Part shown: one piece after another, positions 27,003 through 39,914 of the stretch
Numbering within the stretch: position 1 is the stretch's first letter
How the letters are laid out: the number at the start of each line of letters is the position of its first letter
Assembly (NCBI GenBank): GCA_963277665.1
Contig: OY728125.1
Location: 1,718,160,889-1,718,224,888, forward strand
Direction: 5' to 3'
DNA: 64,000 nucleotides
Source of the DNA: Viscum album
Taxonomy: Eukaryota; Streptophyta; Magnoliopsida; Santalales; Viscaceae
The notes under the pieces: generated by a model
Told to the model about the DNA's origin: nothing
Database searches by the model: none
What the model saw: only the letters and a program-made list of their open reading frames with translations
Made by a program: the position numbers and the translations under genes

Positions 27003-28612
27003 GTGCATTTCATTTCGTACCTCTAAACGTTATGGAATATTATAAATTCATGTATATACTGGATATATATGAGATATATGATATCTATATCATGAATATA
27101 ATTCTGGATATAATGGATATATCACCACATGAACAACTTGTAATTATAAGAATTTTATTTTTGACTCAAGTACCTAAGATCGACAAAATGACCGTTATTA
27201 ACTTAAATAATTACATAATGTTCATAACATGGTAATAAGTGATGTAAAAGGGATAATGAACATGAAAAATGTTCTTATGAAATTATAAATTAACTCTAGT
27301 TTATTATTCAGGAGGATAAAGAACGGTCGAGTCAAGACAGGACGCAAGGTAAGGGAACTTCTTAACCCAATTACCATTCTTTGGGTTAATCTTCTACTTT
27401 CAAATTATGTCATGATATTATTATGTCCTATCTTGTATTTTTTACTTTCGTTATGTATACTTATAGTGAATACATATAATTGATATATTTTATTTTAAAA
27501 ATGATCTTTGTAAGGACTTCGTCTCAATCTCCTTTCATTGAGTCATATTTGGTTTTATACACAACTTTCCTTTATACGGTGTATAAAGCCCTTTGACTTT
27601 TCCGTTTATTCAAAAGGAATCTTTTTTATACAAAGAGTTTTAGTAAGAAAAAAGGGAATGTTATTTCTTATGTATGTGGCGACAAAAACTTCTCTGCCGC
27701 CGTGACTGTTATTTGAGTTTTGGCTTCCTCTATAAGCCACAACTTCTTTTTAAATGACAAATAAATACAATGTTTTATTTTTACTTTATTTTGGTATTGA
27801 AAATGGTTTTTAAAGTGTTTTTATTATAACAATGTGTTGTTTTGATATCATGTGATTGAAATGGGGAAATGTTATGTTTCCTTTATGCATGTTTTATGTG
27901 ATACGAATATGTTATGGTTTATGATATGTTTAAACCTTTTCATATGAGGAATGCATTGGACTTAATAAGTGACGGGTGGAGCCTTCTATAGCTCCTCGAT
28001 GCATCGGTAGGTCTCATGAGACAAAATAGTCTCTTGGCACGAGGCTTTGAAAAAATCTTATTTGTGGTCTTGGAACGAGGCCTTGGCTACGTGGTTATGA
28101 TAGTCTGGCATTATGCATTCCATCATTATGAAAGTGGTTATTGATATTGCATGTGATTATTCGGCTAGTAGAATATCCATGTGAGTAATTAAATGGCATT
28201 ATTTAATTTTATTTTTTCCATATTATGCTAAAGTTCAAGTTTAAAAAGGCTTTTGTTTTAGTTATACATTGCCATAAATGTTAATGTTTATTTACGAAAG
28301 CTTCTGCAATATTGTTATCCTTACTAAGAATCTGAGCTCACCCCTTTCAATGTTTTAATATCTTCCAAGATGTGAAGAAGTATTTTTGAATGAGCTGCAG
28401 GGATAGACAGAAAGGGATATGAGTGTGGACTATGAAGACCATGTTATTGTAGTTTTTTTTTACTTTATGATGTAATGAAAGACTTATGAATGTATCTAGT
28501 GTTTCCAAGGCTACTAAAATAATATGTCTTTCGAGACTTGATCATTTTTTATCATGCCAATGTTACGAAGTAATGCACCGACTTTGGGTAGCTGGGTTCG
28601 GGGCATTACACT

Positions 28613-28624
28613 TAGTATCAGAGG
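28613..28624 (+). other. Primer-binding site, int2 (mutated)
   Basis: TAGTATCAGAGG: one base differs from the TGGTATCAGAGG of the other units. Confidence 0.75.
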
Positions 28625-28754
28625 CAGTTTAGTACAAACCTTGGAAGATGGATTTAGATAATCTCTGATTAGAGCACATAGCCCGAAGATAGACTTTGAG
28701 GATTAGTATAGAAGAACTTCCTAGAATTTTTCTATTGTAGATGTGTTGTGTGTT

Positions 28755-28925
28755 TTCCGAGCAATACATCCCTTTCTGGATGCGAGCAGGTAGAGGCGGC
28801 TCTGGCACAGATGTACCTAGGGGTAAAACCCGAAAACACCACTTTGAGCTAGACTAGAACAGGAACTGGTGCACGACAATGGGCCTTGCTGCACTCTTGG
28901 TTACGACACTCCCTGGGGATATGAT
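28755..28925 (+). other. GC-rich island in the B leader, int2
   Basis: Same block as in int1, in the GGGTAAAACCCGA variant shared with int4. Confidence 0.6.
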
Positions 28926-29104
28926 TTGGATAATTCTCATCCTCTTTACAAAGCACTATGAAGGGTTATAAGTATATACTTCCTCAAAGAAAACATTTTT
29001 ATGGATTATATCCATAAATAGTTCAATTTATGTTAAATATCTTACAAGTATGGAATTATGTATTTTGATTCATAAACTAATATAGTTTATGACATTGTTT
29101 AGAT

Positions 29105-30172
29105 ATGGAGCCTAGTGGAAGGAATGGAAACCGTATCAATGCACGCACTCCGTTTAGGGATTTCCCTCCTACTCAAGATAATTATTGTGGAGCTGGAGAT
29201 ACAACTGGTACTGATCAACTTATTACCATATTGGGACAACTCACTCAGGTTATGAATAATAACATTACTGGTATAGAGCACCCTGATCCGCAACGTGGAG
29301 GATCAATGTTAGACCGCTTCATGAGGCAGCAACCACCAACATTTAATGGGGGTACAAATCCATTAGTAGCTGAGAAATGGATAAACTCCTTAGAGAAAAT
29401 ATTCCACGCCTTGGGGATTAGCGAAAGGGAGAATGTTATCATGGCAGTTTACCGCCTCACTGGAGATGTCGATCAATGGTGGTCATTGATTCAAAATACA
29501 AAGGAAGATGAAGAGGTATCATTTATGGAATGGAGAGAGTTCAAAGAGATTTTCTTAGAAAAGTACTTTCCCTGTGACCATAGAGCAGATATGGAAAGGA
29601 AATTTGTGAGTCTGAGCCAGAATGAGGATGAGAATGTCGCAATGTTTGAGTCTAACTTTACATGGTTAGCGAGGCATACATAAGATTATATACGTAACCC
29701 AAGAAGTAATATTGATCATTTCTTTGATGGGTTAAAACCATTTCTACGTCAAGCCATAGTCTCAAAATCCTTCTCCTCATACGAAGATATTGTATCATGT
29801 GCTATCAAGACAAAAAAGGAATTCACTAAATCTTATGAAAATAAAGTAAAGCAAGTGAAGAAGAGAACGGTGGAACAAGAGACAGATAAAGGGGAAAAGG
29901 GAAAGAAGGATTTTCCATTATGCGATAATTGTGGGAAGAATCAACCTGGTACTTGCATAAAAGGAATTGGAGTTTGTTATAAATGTGGGGAAAAATGTCA
30001 CCGGGCGCGTGATTGCAAGGGAATGAAAGAGGCTATCAATGTTCATTGCTACAATTGTAGGGAAATGGGGCATTATGAAAATGAATGTCCTAAGCATCAG
30101 GGAAACTTACATCAAAAAAGGCCAAAGGATCAAGGACAATCTTATGCTGTTACTACAGTTGAAGTGGAATAA
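29105..30172 (+). pseudogene. gag: B gag, copy 2 (int2), one nonsense codon
   Basis: The best preserved of the four B gags: one frame of 355 codons from MEPSGRNGN... to the terminal VEVE, interrupted only by TAA at 29681-29683 (TCA to TAA in the other copies' setting). The gag core (codons about 75-190) contains EKWINSLEKIFHALG, DVDQWW and MEWREFKEIFLEKYFP. The C-terminal Cys-His cluster contains CDNCGKNQPGTC, CYKCGEKCHRARDC and CYNCREMGHYENEC; the last two have canonical CX2CX4HX4C spacing. The Gly to Cys change inside the first canonical knuckle is shared with int4. It lacks the 1-bp deletion of int1/int3. Confidence 0.92.
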
Positions 30173-30519
30173 TTAATGTATTGGTGCTTTTGGACTCAAG
30201 GATTATATTCTGGTTATAATAATAATGTGATATATATAAGGATTGTACTGCAATACTTGTTTTTGTTTTCATTAAGGTTTTAATATGATGAAGGTAATCA
30301 TAATTTTAATATGTGACAATAAGAGAAACTTTACATTGTTTGGGGATTCTGATGATACAATTGATTTTGGAATTTAGAGACCTTTTAGAGAAAGTATGTA
30401 TAGAGGTATTTTGGATAACTATAAAGGTTGGAATGAATTAACTTGAACTTTGGATAGTATTGTTTAAGGATAAAAAATTTCTGAAGATTATTTTTGGAAT
30501 ATTATAATACTATAGTTTT

Positions 30520-30654
30520 AGGAAAAGGACAACCTGCAGGGTGGGGCATAACCTGTCACGTTGGACAAAGGTGCAGGAATTCAACCCACAAACATAGTGC
30601 GACATGCCTTTATTACCTACCACTAGCCTACAAGAAGTCCCTGGTTATTACAAA
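30520..30654 (-). mobile_element. tRNA-derived SINE-like insert, int2
   Basis: Same 135-bp unit, flanked by ATAGTTTT at 30512-30519 and 30655-30662. The B box (30576-30586) is mutated to GGTTGAATTCC. The A-box-like sequence is at 30620-30630. Confidence 0.6.
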
Positions 30655-31206
30655 ATAGTTTTCCTAATTTAAATGGTCTGTGTTAATATTTTGAACTTTT
30701 TACGATTAGGATAAATATAATATTTTTTAAAATCTATTACCTTTTGGAGTGAAAGATGGGTTCGTGGTAAAAATTTATTAAAGAATGAAATCCTACATGA
30801 CAAGTAAGTATATTTCCTTATGTTCTTAGTAAATCTCTTAAATAAATTCCTCAACTTTATGAAAGGTCACTTAAAACAAAAATGTTGTCAGTTAACTTTT
30901 CCAACTGGGGATTCAATGACCGTTTAAACAATCACAAGTTTGTGATTTTCTTATGGTTAACTTTCTCCTAATATTGTTTTCTACAACTCTCCATCAGAAC
31001 TTGATGGTTTGTTTCTCCTCCATATCCATATTTTCATAGAATCCTAGTATGGGCTATCTCGGGTGACCTTTGTACTTCTTTTTCTTTCTTTTAATATTAT
31101 ATTCTTATTAACCCTATTTCCGATGTGGGTTTTTCACAAAGGTATTTTCTATTTTCAATCTTTTATTTTCAAAGAAAAATTTCAAATTTCTATGAAGAAA
31201 TTATTT

Positions 31207-31220
31207 GGAGGAGGGGATAA
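31207..31220 (+). other. Polypurine tract, int2
   Basis: GGAGGAGGGGATAA directly before the start of LTR3. Confidence 0.75.
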
Positions 31221-32580
31221 TTTAACACCCCAAGCTTCCACGGTACACTTCTCTTTGAATAATACAGTAGCGTGTGTTGTACGCAACTTCAAGTTCTAAC
31301 ACACACCACAACTAATCAAAGTACCCTTTATGAATATTAATACCCACTTTTTAAAATTATAGTAATTTTATATTTCAAAATTGACTTCATTTTTGTTTTC
31401 TTAATATCAAAATTATCCAAAGTTGAATTTTTTGTAATTTTCTGAGAACTTCCAATTTTTATGAATAGTGAAAAATACTTAAAAACAACATTTTTAATCA
31501 AAGTATTTGATAGTGATAATTTATACTATTGAGTGTTTTTAAAGTATAATTAGAATATATTTTTACTATTTTATCCAATGGTGATCATTAGAATTAATTT
31601 CACTTTGAAATTGGACATAAACAATGGTCAATCTTTTGATACATATTGTTTCTTAAAAACACGCTATTTGTTGTGACAGCGGGAATTAATTATAAAATTA
31701 ATTAATGAAACTTATATGTTTGGAATTTTGTAAAATAGACAACATTTTTGGATTCGGAATATAAAGTATAGCTTAGGCTGAAATTTTGGCATTGTTCTGA
31801 AAAACTTCAATTTTTGATGAATAGTGAAATGACTAAGTGGTTGTTAAAAAACTGATTTTTTGTTTAAATAAAACATTACCACTTCTGTGATTTGATTTTA
31901 AAAAATCTGACATACATGGTTGTCATTAGGAAGTAAAATTTGGTTCAATGGGATTAAAATAATTTTTTGGTGAATAGTAACTTTTAAGTTTAATTAATCG
32001 CGATTAAAGGTAATTAGTGAAATTTAATGTAAAAATGATATTATAAAAATATGAAAATACTTTTACACTTGTCCTACCCCTATTGGATGTGTCATTGCCG
32101 ACCAAGAAAATCCATGGGTCAACTCGGGGACCCCATGGAGCCACTTTGGTAGGAAAATGACATAAATAACTTTTATTTAAAGTTAAAATAAAAATGTCAC
32201 AAACATAAGTTGTTTTACTAAAACAATTTTTAAATGGGTTTATACAAGTAATAATTCTGACTATAAATATTAATTAGAAATCTAAAAAGATTACCAAAAT
32301 CATGATAGTTTTTTTAAAATTTTTAGACATTCAATAAATTAAATTATTTATGACACCATGATGATGCATCGATTACCTCATTAAATAATGATTTAAATAA
32401 AATGAAATGATAATGTAAAATTTAAGCATTACACTTGTCCAAAGCCTATTGGATGAGAATATTTCGAACCCTTATCACCTTAGCATCGAATTATATAAGT
32501 TTGGGACCTTTATAATCCGAAAATCATTGTATAATAAAGTAACATTTTATTACTTTCCAAGAATGCCCCTCCTCTCCACT

Positions 32581-32587
32581 TATAAAA
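32581..32587 (+). promoter_or_regulatory. TATA box, B LTR3
   Basis: TATAAAAGGCCCCC in the conserved setting. Confidence 0.8.
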
Positions 32588-33295
32588 GGCCCCCACCACT
32601 ACCACCTTACTCACACTTTCAAAGCCTTTTGGCTCGTCCATCCTCTTCCCAAATACTCTCCCAACATCCCTCCCTTACTCCTAGAAGCCTCACCTTGGGA
32701 AGAAGCTTTCCCAAGGAAGCCTTTGGTTCAAATCAAAAGAGTTACCTGATTTTAAGTTAATGTCTTCTCTTGTGTTGTTTTGTTTTATTTTGCTTCTCCA
32801 ACCCCTTAAACTATTTTTATTCCTTTATTTTGTAAAAAAACAGTATCCTCGATATACTATTATGTTGTTATAATGAGTATTCGAGCTACCCTTACACACA
32901 ACTACATCTAATGTTTAAAGAACATACGGTTTCTGTGGATGGCGAATTTCTGCCTCACGAAATAATGATAGTTCAACACTCATAAAACACCTTCAAAGGT
33001 GGCCATTAAGATGTCACTCTATTTATAAATGATATATAATATTTTTATGTTTTACATAAGGTTCTGTATTTTTCATTTATGGCATACCTTTATTGTTTCC
33101 ATTATGGGTAAACGCGATATTTTCATTTTAGGAAGTGCAGACTACCGCCCCCTCAAAGTGATTTGAATCGTTAATACCATATGTCGGATGTATAAAGGAT
33201 GGATTAAATGATATTATATATGATATTATACTGGAATTATAATATACATTTATATCATTATGATTTCATTAAATATGAAATTGAAATGAAAGTAG

Positions 33296-33333
33296 CGTTC
33301 ATGCGTACGTACGGCTTACCGTATCCATGAACG
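33296..33333 (+). other. GTACGTAC hairpin, B LTR3
   Basis: Intact CGTTCATG/CATGAACG arms; the loop palindrome CGTACGTACG is intact and the inner ACGG/CCGT pair is kept. Confidence 0.75.
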
Positions 33334-34943
33334 GTGCATTTCATTTCTTACCTCTAAACATTATGGAATATTATAAATGCATGCATATACTGGATATATA
33401 TGAGATAAAATATATCTATATCATGAATATGATTCTGGATATAATGGATATATCACCACATGAACAACTTGTAATTATAAGAATTTTATTTTTGACTCAA
33501 GTACCTAAGATCGACACAATGACCGTTATTAACTTAAATAATTACATAATGTTCATAACATGGTAATAAGTGATATAAAAGTGATAATTAACTTGAAAAA
33601 TTTTCTTATGAAATTATAAATTAACTCTAGTTTATTATTCAGGAGGTTAAAGAACAGTCGAGTCAACATAGGATGCAAGGTAGGGAACTTCTTAACCCAA
33701 TTACCATTCTTTGGGTTAATCTCCGACTTTCAAATTATGTCATGATATTATTATGTCCTATCTTGTATTTGTACTTTCTTTATGTGTAATTATTGTGAAT
33801 ACACATAGTAGATCTATTTTATTTTTAAAATGATCTTGGTAAGGACTTCGTCTCAATCTCCTTTCATTGAGACATATTTGGTTTTATACACAACTTTCCT
33901 TTATACGGTGTATAAACCCCTTTGACTTTTATGTTTATTCAAAAGGAATATTTTTTATACAAAGTGTTTTACTAAATGACAAAAGGGAATGATTTTTCTT
34001 ATGTATGTGGCGACAACGACTTCTCCGCCGCCATGACTATTATTTGAGTTTCGGCTTCCTCTATAAGCCATAACTTCTTTTTAATTGAAAAATAAATACA
34101 AAGTTTTATTTTTCCTTTATTTTGGTATTGAAAATGGTTTTTGAAAGTGTTTTTGTTATATCAATGTGTTGTATTGATATCATGTGATTGAATTGTGGAA
34201 ATTTTATGTTTCCTTTATGCATGTTTTATGTGATACGAATATGTTATGGTTTATGATATGTTTAAACCTATTCATATGAGGAATGCATTGGACTTAATAA
34301 GTGACGGGTGGAGCCCGCTATAGCTCCTCGATGCATCGGTAGGTCTCATGAGACAAACTAGTGTCTTGGCATGAGGCCTTGACAAAATCTTATTTGTGGT
34401 CTTGGCACGAGGCCTTGGCTACGTGGTTATGATAGTCTGGAATTATGCATTCCTTCATTATGAAAGTGGTTATTGATATTGCATGTGATTATTCGGCTAG
34501 TAGAATATCCATGTGAGTAAGTAAATGGAATTATTTAATTTTATTTTTGCCATATTATGATGAAGTTCATCTTTAAAAAGATTTTGTTTTAGTTATACAT
34601 TGCCTTAAATGTTAATGTTTATTTACGAAAACATCCGCAATATTTTTATCCTTACTAAGCATCTGAGCTCACCCCTTTCAATGTTTTATTATTTTCCAGG
34701 ATGTGAAGAAGTATTTTATGAATGACCTACAGGGATAGTCAGAAAGGGATATGAGTGTGGACTATGAAGACCATGTTATTTTAGTTTTTTTTACTTTATG
34801 ATGTATTGAAAGACTTATGAATGTATCTAGTTTTTCCAAGGCTACTAAACTAATCGGTCTTTGGAGACTTGATCATTTGTGATCATGCCAATGTTACGAA
34901 GTAATACACCGACTATGGGTAGCTGGGGTCGGTGCGTTAATGT

Positions 34944-34955
34944 TGGTATCAGAGG
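34944..34955 (+). other. Primer-binding site, int3
   Basis: TGGTATCAGAGG two bases after the LTR3 end. Confidence 0.85.
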
Positions 34956-35094
34956 TAGTTTAGTACTAACATTGGAAGCTAGATTTAGATAAACTCTGAT
35001 TAGAGCACATAGCCCGAAGATAGACTTTGAGGATTAGTTTAGAAGAACTTCCTAGAATTTTTGTATTGTAGAGATGTTGTGTGTTTTCCAAGCA

Positions 35095-35260
35095 ATACAT
35101 CCCTGTCTGGATACGAGCAGGTAGAGGCAGCTCTGGCATAGCTGTACCTAGAGGTAAATCCTGAAAACACCGCTTTGAGCTAGACTCGAACGGGAACTAG
35201 TGTACGACAACGGGCCTTGCTGCACTCTTGGTTACGACACTCCCGGGGGATATGCTTTGG
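35095..35260 (+). other. GC-rich island in the B leader, int3
   Basis: Same block as int1, with the GGTAAATCCTGA variant. Confidence 0.6.
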
Positions 35261-35435
35261 ATAATTCTCATTTTCTTTACAAACCACTATGAAGGGTTAT
35301 GAGTATATACATCCTCCAAGAAAACATTTTTATGGATTATATCCATAAATTGTTCAATTTATGTTAAGTATCTTACAAGTATGGATTTATGTATTTTGAT
35401 CCGTAAACTAATATAGTTTATGCCATTGTTTAGAA

Positions 35436-36502
35436 ATGGCGCCTAGCAGAAGGAATGGAAACCGTCTCATTGCACGCACTCCATGTAGGGATTTCTCTCC
35501 TGGTCAAGATAATTATTGTAGAGCTGGAGATACAACTGGTTCTGATCAACTTATTACCATACTGGGACAACTCACTCAGGTTATGAATAACAAACTTACT
35601 CGTATGGAGCACCCTAATCCGCAACATTGAGGATCAATGTTAGACCGCTTTATGAGGCAGCAACCACCAAAATTTAATGGGGGTACAAATCCATTATTAG
35701 CTGAGCAATGGATAAACTCCTTAGAGAAAATATTCCACGCCTTGGGGAGTAGCGAAAGGGAGAAGGTTCTCCGGGTAGTTTACTGCCTCACTAGAGATGC
35801 CGATCAATGGTGGTCATTTATTCAAAATACAAAGGAAGATGAAGAGGTATCAAGTATGGAATGCAGAGAGTTCAAGGGATTTTCTTAGAAAAGTACTTTC
35901 CCCGTGACCATAGAGCAGATACGGAAAGGAAATTTCTGAGTCTGAGGCAGAAGAAGGATGAAAATGTCGCAAAGTATGAGTCTAACTTTACATGGTTAGC
36001 GAGGCATGCATCAGATTATATACGTAACCCAAGAAGTAAGATTGATCGTTTCTTTGATGGGTTAAAACCATTTCTCCATCATGCCTTAGTCTCACAATCC
36101 TTTTCCTCATACGAAGATATTGTCTCATGTGCTATCAAGACAGAAAAGGAATTCTCTGAATCTTATGACAATAAAGTAAAGCAAGATAAGAAGAGAACGG
36201 TGGGACAAGAGACAGATAAAGGGAAAAAGGGAAAGAAGGATTTTCCATTATGCGCTAATTGTGGGAAGAATCACCCTGGTACTTGCCTAAATGGAATGGG
36301 AGTTTCTTATAAATGTGGGGAAAAAGGTCACGAGGCGTGTGATTGCAAGGGAAAGAAAGACGCTATAAATGTTGATTGCTACAATTGTAGGGAAATGGGG
36401 AATTATGCATATGAATATCCTAAGCGTCAGGGAAACTTACCTCAGAAAAGGCCAAGGGATCAAGGAAAATCGTATGCTGTTACTATAGTTGAAGTGGAAT
36501 AA
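35436..36502 (+). pseudogene. gag: B gag, copy 3 (int3), broken
   Basis: Starts MAPSRRNGN. The frame reads through the N-terminal part to TGA at 35628-35630 (GGA to TGA next to a CGT to CAT change), then continues in the same frame to 35888. The 1-bp deletion shared with int1 (AGTTCAAGG-GATTTTC near 35875) shifts it, and the rest reads open in another frame to 36502. The Cys-His cluster is damaged: first canonical knuckle SYKCGEKGHEACDC (Cys to Ser), second CYNCREMGNYAYEY (His and last Cys lost). Confidence 0.9.
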
Positions 36503-37544
36503 TTAATGTATTGGTGCTTTTGGACTCAAGGATTATATTCTGGTTATAATAAAAATGTGATATATATAAGGATTGTACTGCAGTACTTGTTTTTTTCATT
36601 AAGGTTTTAATATGATTAAGGTAATCATATTTTTAGTATGTGACAATAAGAGAAAATTAACATTGTTTGGGGATTTTGATGTTACAATTGATTTTGGAAT
36701 TTAGAGACCTTTTAGATAAAGTCTGTATAGAGGTATTTTGGATAACTATAAATGTTGGAATGAATTAAGTTGAACTTTGGAAAGTATTATTTAAGGTTAA
36801 AACATTTCTGTAGATTATTTTTGGAATATTATAATACTATAGTTTTTGGAAAAGGACAACCTACAGGGTGGGGCATAACCCGTCACGTCGGACAAAGCTG
36901 CAGGAATTGAACCCACAACCATAGTGCGACAAACCTTTATTACCTACCACTATCCTACAAGAAGTCCATGGTTATTACACAATAGTTTTCCTAATTTAAA
37001 TGGTCTGTGTTAATTTTTTGAACTTTGTACGATTAGGATAAATATAATATTTTTTAAAATCTATTACCTATTGGAGTGAAAGATGGGTTCGTGGTAAAAA
37101 TTTATTAAAGAATGAAAGCCTACATGACAAGTAAGTATATTTCCTTATGTTCTTAGTAAACCTCTTAAATAAATTCCTCAACTTTATGAAACGTAACTTA
37201 AAACAAAAATGTTGTCGGTTTAATTTTCCAACTGAGGATTCAATGATCGTTTAACCAATCACATGTTTGTGATTTTCTTATGGTTTACTTTCTCCTAATA
37301 CTATTTTCTATAACTCTCCATCAGACCTTGATGGTTTTTTTCTCCTCCATATCCATATTTTCAAAGAATCCTAGTATGGGCAATCTCGGGTGACCTTTGT
37401 ACTTCTCTTTCTTTCTTTTAATGTTATATTCTTATTAACCCTATTTACGATGTGGGTTTTCCACAAAGGTATTTTATATTTTCAACCTTTTATTTTCAAA
37501 GAAAAATTTCAAATTTCGATGACGAAATTATTTGGAGTGGAGAA
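36503..37544 (+). other. B post-gag region, int3
   Basis: Same layout as int2: possible protease relic near 36666, tRNA-like insert, the piece missing in int1, and the polypurine tract at 37534-37544 (GGAGTGGAGAA). Confidence 0.7.
36847..36981 (-). mobile_element. tRNA-derived SINE-like insert, int3
   Basis: 135 bp between ATAGTTTT at 36839-36846 and 36982-36989. The B box (36903-36913) reads GGTTCAATTCC on the minus strand. Confidence 0.62.
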
Positions 37545-38905
37545 TGTAACACCCCAAGCTTCCACGGTATACTTCTCTTTGAATAATACAGTAGCGTGTG
37601 TTGTACGCAACTTCGAGTTCTAACACACACCACAACTAATCAAAGTAGCCGTTATGAATATTAATACCCACTTTTTAAAATTATAGATATTTTATATTTC
37701 AAAATGGACTTCATTTTTGTATTCGTAATATCAAAATTATCCAAAGTTGAATTTTTTTTAATTTTCTGAGAACTTCCAATTTTTATGAATAGTGAAAAAT
37801 ACTTAAAAAAAACATTTTTAATCAAAGTATATAATAGTGATAAATTATACTATTGAGTGGTTTTAATGTATAATAAGAATATATTTTTACTATTTCATCC
37901 AATGGTGATCACTAGAATTAATGTAACTTTGAAATTGGAAATAAACAATGGTCAATCTTTTGATATATATTGTTTCTTAAAAACATGCTATTTGTTGTGA
38001 CAGCGGGAATTCATAATAAAATTAATTAATGAAACTTATATGTTTGGAATTTTGTAAAATAGAAATCATTTTTGGATTTGGAATATCAATTACAGCTTAG
38101 GGTGAAATTTTGCCATTGTTCTGAAAAACATCAATTCTTGATGAATAGTGAAACCACTAAGTGGTAGTTAAAAAACTGATTTTTCGTTTAAATGAAACAT
38201 TACCACTTCTGTGATTTGATTATTGAAAATCCGACATACAAGGTTGTCATTAGGAAGCAAAATGTGGTTCAATGGGATTAAAATATCTTTTTTTTTGAAT
38301 AGTAACTTTTAAGTTTAATTAATCGCGATTAAAGGTAATTAGTGAAATTTAAGGTAAAAATGATATTACAAAAATATTAAAATACCTTTACACTTGTCCT
38401 ACCTATATTGTATGTGTCATGGCCGACCAAGACAATCCATGGGTCAACTTGGGGACCCTATGGAGCCACTTTGGTAGGAAAATGACATAAATAACTTTAA
38501 TTTAAAGTTAAAATAAAAATGTCACAAACATAAGTTGTTTTACTAAAACAATTTTTAAATGGGGTTATACAAGTCATATTTTTAACTATAAATATTCATT
38601 ATAATAATAAAACGATTTCCTACATCAGGATAGTTTTTTTATAATTTTTTGACATTAAATAAATTAAAATATTTATGACACCATGATGATGCAGCGATTA
38701 CCTCATTAATTAATGGTTTAAATAAAATGAAAAGATAATGTAAAATATAAGCATTACACTTGTCCAAAGCCTATTGGATGAGAATATTTCGAACCCTTAT
38801 CACCATAGCCTCGAATTATATAAGTGTGGGACCTTTATAATCAGAAAAGAATTCTATAATAAAGTAACATTTTATTACTTTCCAAGAATGCCCCTCCTCT
38901 CCACT

Positions 38906-38912
38906 TATAAAA
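38906..38912 (+). promoter_or_regulatory. TATA box, B LTR4
   Basis: TATAAAAGGCCCCC in the conserved setting. Confidence 0.8.
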
Positions 38913-39621
38913 GGCCCCCACCACTACCACCTTACTCACATTTTCAAAGCCTTTTGGCTCGGCCAAACACTGCCCAAATACTCTCCCAACTTCCCTTCCT
39001 TACTCCTAGAAGCCTCACCTTGGGCATAAGTCTTCCCAAGGAATAATTTGGTTCAAATCAAAAGAGTTACCCGATTTTAAGTTAATGTCTTCTCTTATGT
39101 TGTTTTGTTTTAATTTGCTTCTCCAACCCCTTAAACTCTTTTTATTCCTTTGTTTTGTAACAACAACAGTATCCTCAATATACTAGGATGTTTTTATAAT
39201 CAGTATTCGAGATACACTTACACACACCTATATCTAATGGATAAAGAACATACGGTTTCTGTGGATGGCGAATTTCTGCCTCACGAAACGATGATTGTTC
39301 AACACTCATAAAACAACTTCAAAGGTGGACATTAAGATGTCACTCTATTTATAAATGATATATAATATGTTTATGTTTTACTCAAGGTTATGTATTTTTC
39401 ATTTATGGCATACCTTTATTGTTTCCTTTTTGGGTAAATGCGATATTTTCATTTTAGGAAGTGCGGACTACCGCCCCCTCAAAGTGATTTGAATCGTTAA
39501 TACCATATGTTGGATGTATATAGGATGGAGTAAATGATATTATATATGATATTATACTAGAATTATAATATATGTTTATATAATTATGATTTCATTAAAT
39601 ATGAAATAGAAATGAAAGTAG

Positions 39622-39659
39622 CATTCATGCGTATGTACGGCTTACCGTCTCCATGAACG
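39622..39659 (+). other. GTACGTAC-type hairpin, B LTR4
   Basis: Left arm CATTCATG (one change) against CATGAACG. The loop carries GTATGTAC, as in LTR2. Confidence 0.68.
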
Positions 39660-39909
39660 GTGCATTTCATTTCTTACCTCTAAACGTTATGGAATATTAT
39701 AAATGCATGTATATACTGGATATATATGAGATCTATGATATCTATATCATGAATATAATTCTGGATATAATGGATATATCACCACATGAACATCTTGTAA
39801 TTATAAGAATTTTATTTTTGACTCAAGTACCTAAGATCGACAAAATGACCGTTATTAACTTAAATAATTACATAATGTTCATAGCATGGTAATAAGTGAT
39901 ATAAAAGGG

Positions 39910-39914
39910 ATAAT
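39910..39914. repeat. Target-site duplication ATAAT, left of element A
   Basis: ATAAT precedes TGTAACACCC. The second copy is at 51912-51916. Uninterrupted B LTRs read GGGATAATGAAC here, with a single copy. Confidence 0.96.

Larger units (their letters stand above)
24890..28610 (+). repeat. B LTR2
   Basis: Begins TGTAACACCC and ends GGGCATTACA. It shares with LTR4 the hairpin variant GCGTATGTACGG, the phrase ATAGATATTTTATATTTC, the end GCATTACA and other variants not seen in LTR1, LTR3 or LTR5. Confidence 0.93.
30173..31220 (+). other. B post-gag region, int2 (full length)
   Basis: Contains the possible protease relic near 30338, the tRNA-like insert, the roughly 203-bp piece missing from int1 (30814-31016), a TTTCTATGAAGAAATT stretch near the end that is a decayed TTTCGAGGACGAAATT, and the polypurine tract. 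No pol motif appears in any frame. Confidence 0.7.
31221..34941 (+). repeat. B LTR3
   Basis: Begins TTTAACACCCC and ends GTGCGTTAAT (both ends mutated). In the 5' half it shares with LTR5 the phrases AAAATTGACTTC, AAAGTACCC and CTCGTCCATCCTCT. Confidence 0.93.
37545..39914 (+). repeat. B LTR4, first part (interrupted by element A)
   Basis: Begins TGTAACACCCC. It carries a TATA box, hairpin and the 79-codon open frame, then breaks after ATAAT (39910-39914). It resumes at 51917. Joined length is about 3.72 kb, like the other B LTRs. It pairs with LTR2 at diagnostic sites. Confidence 0.93.
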
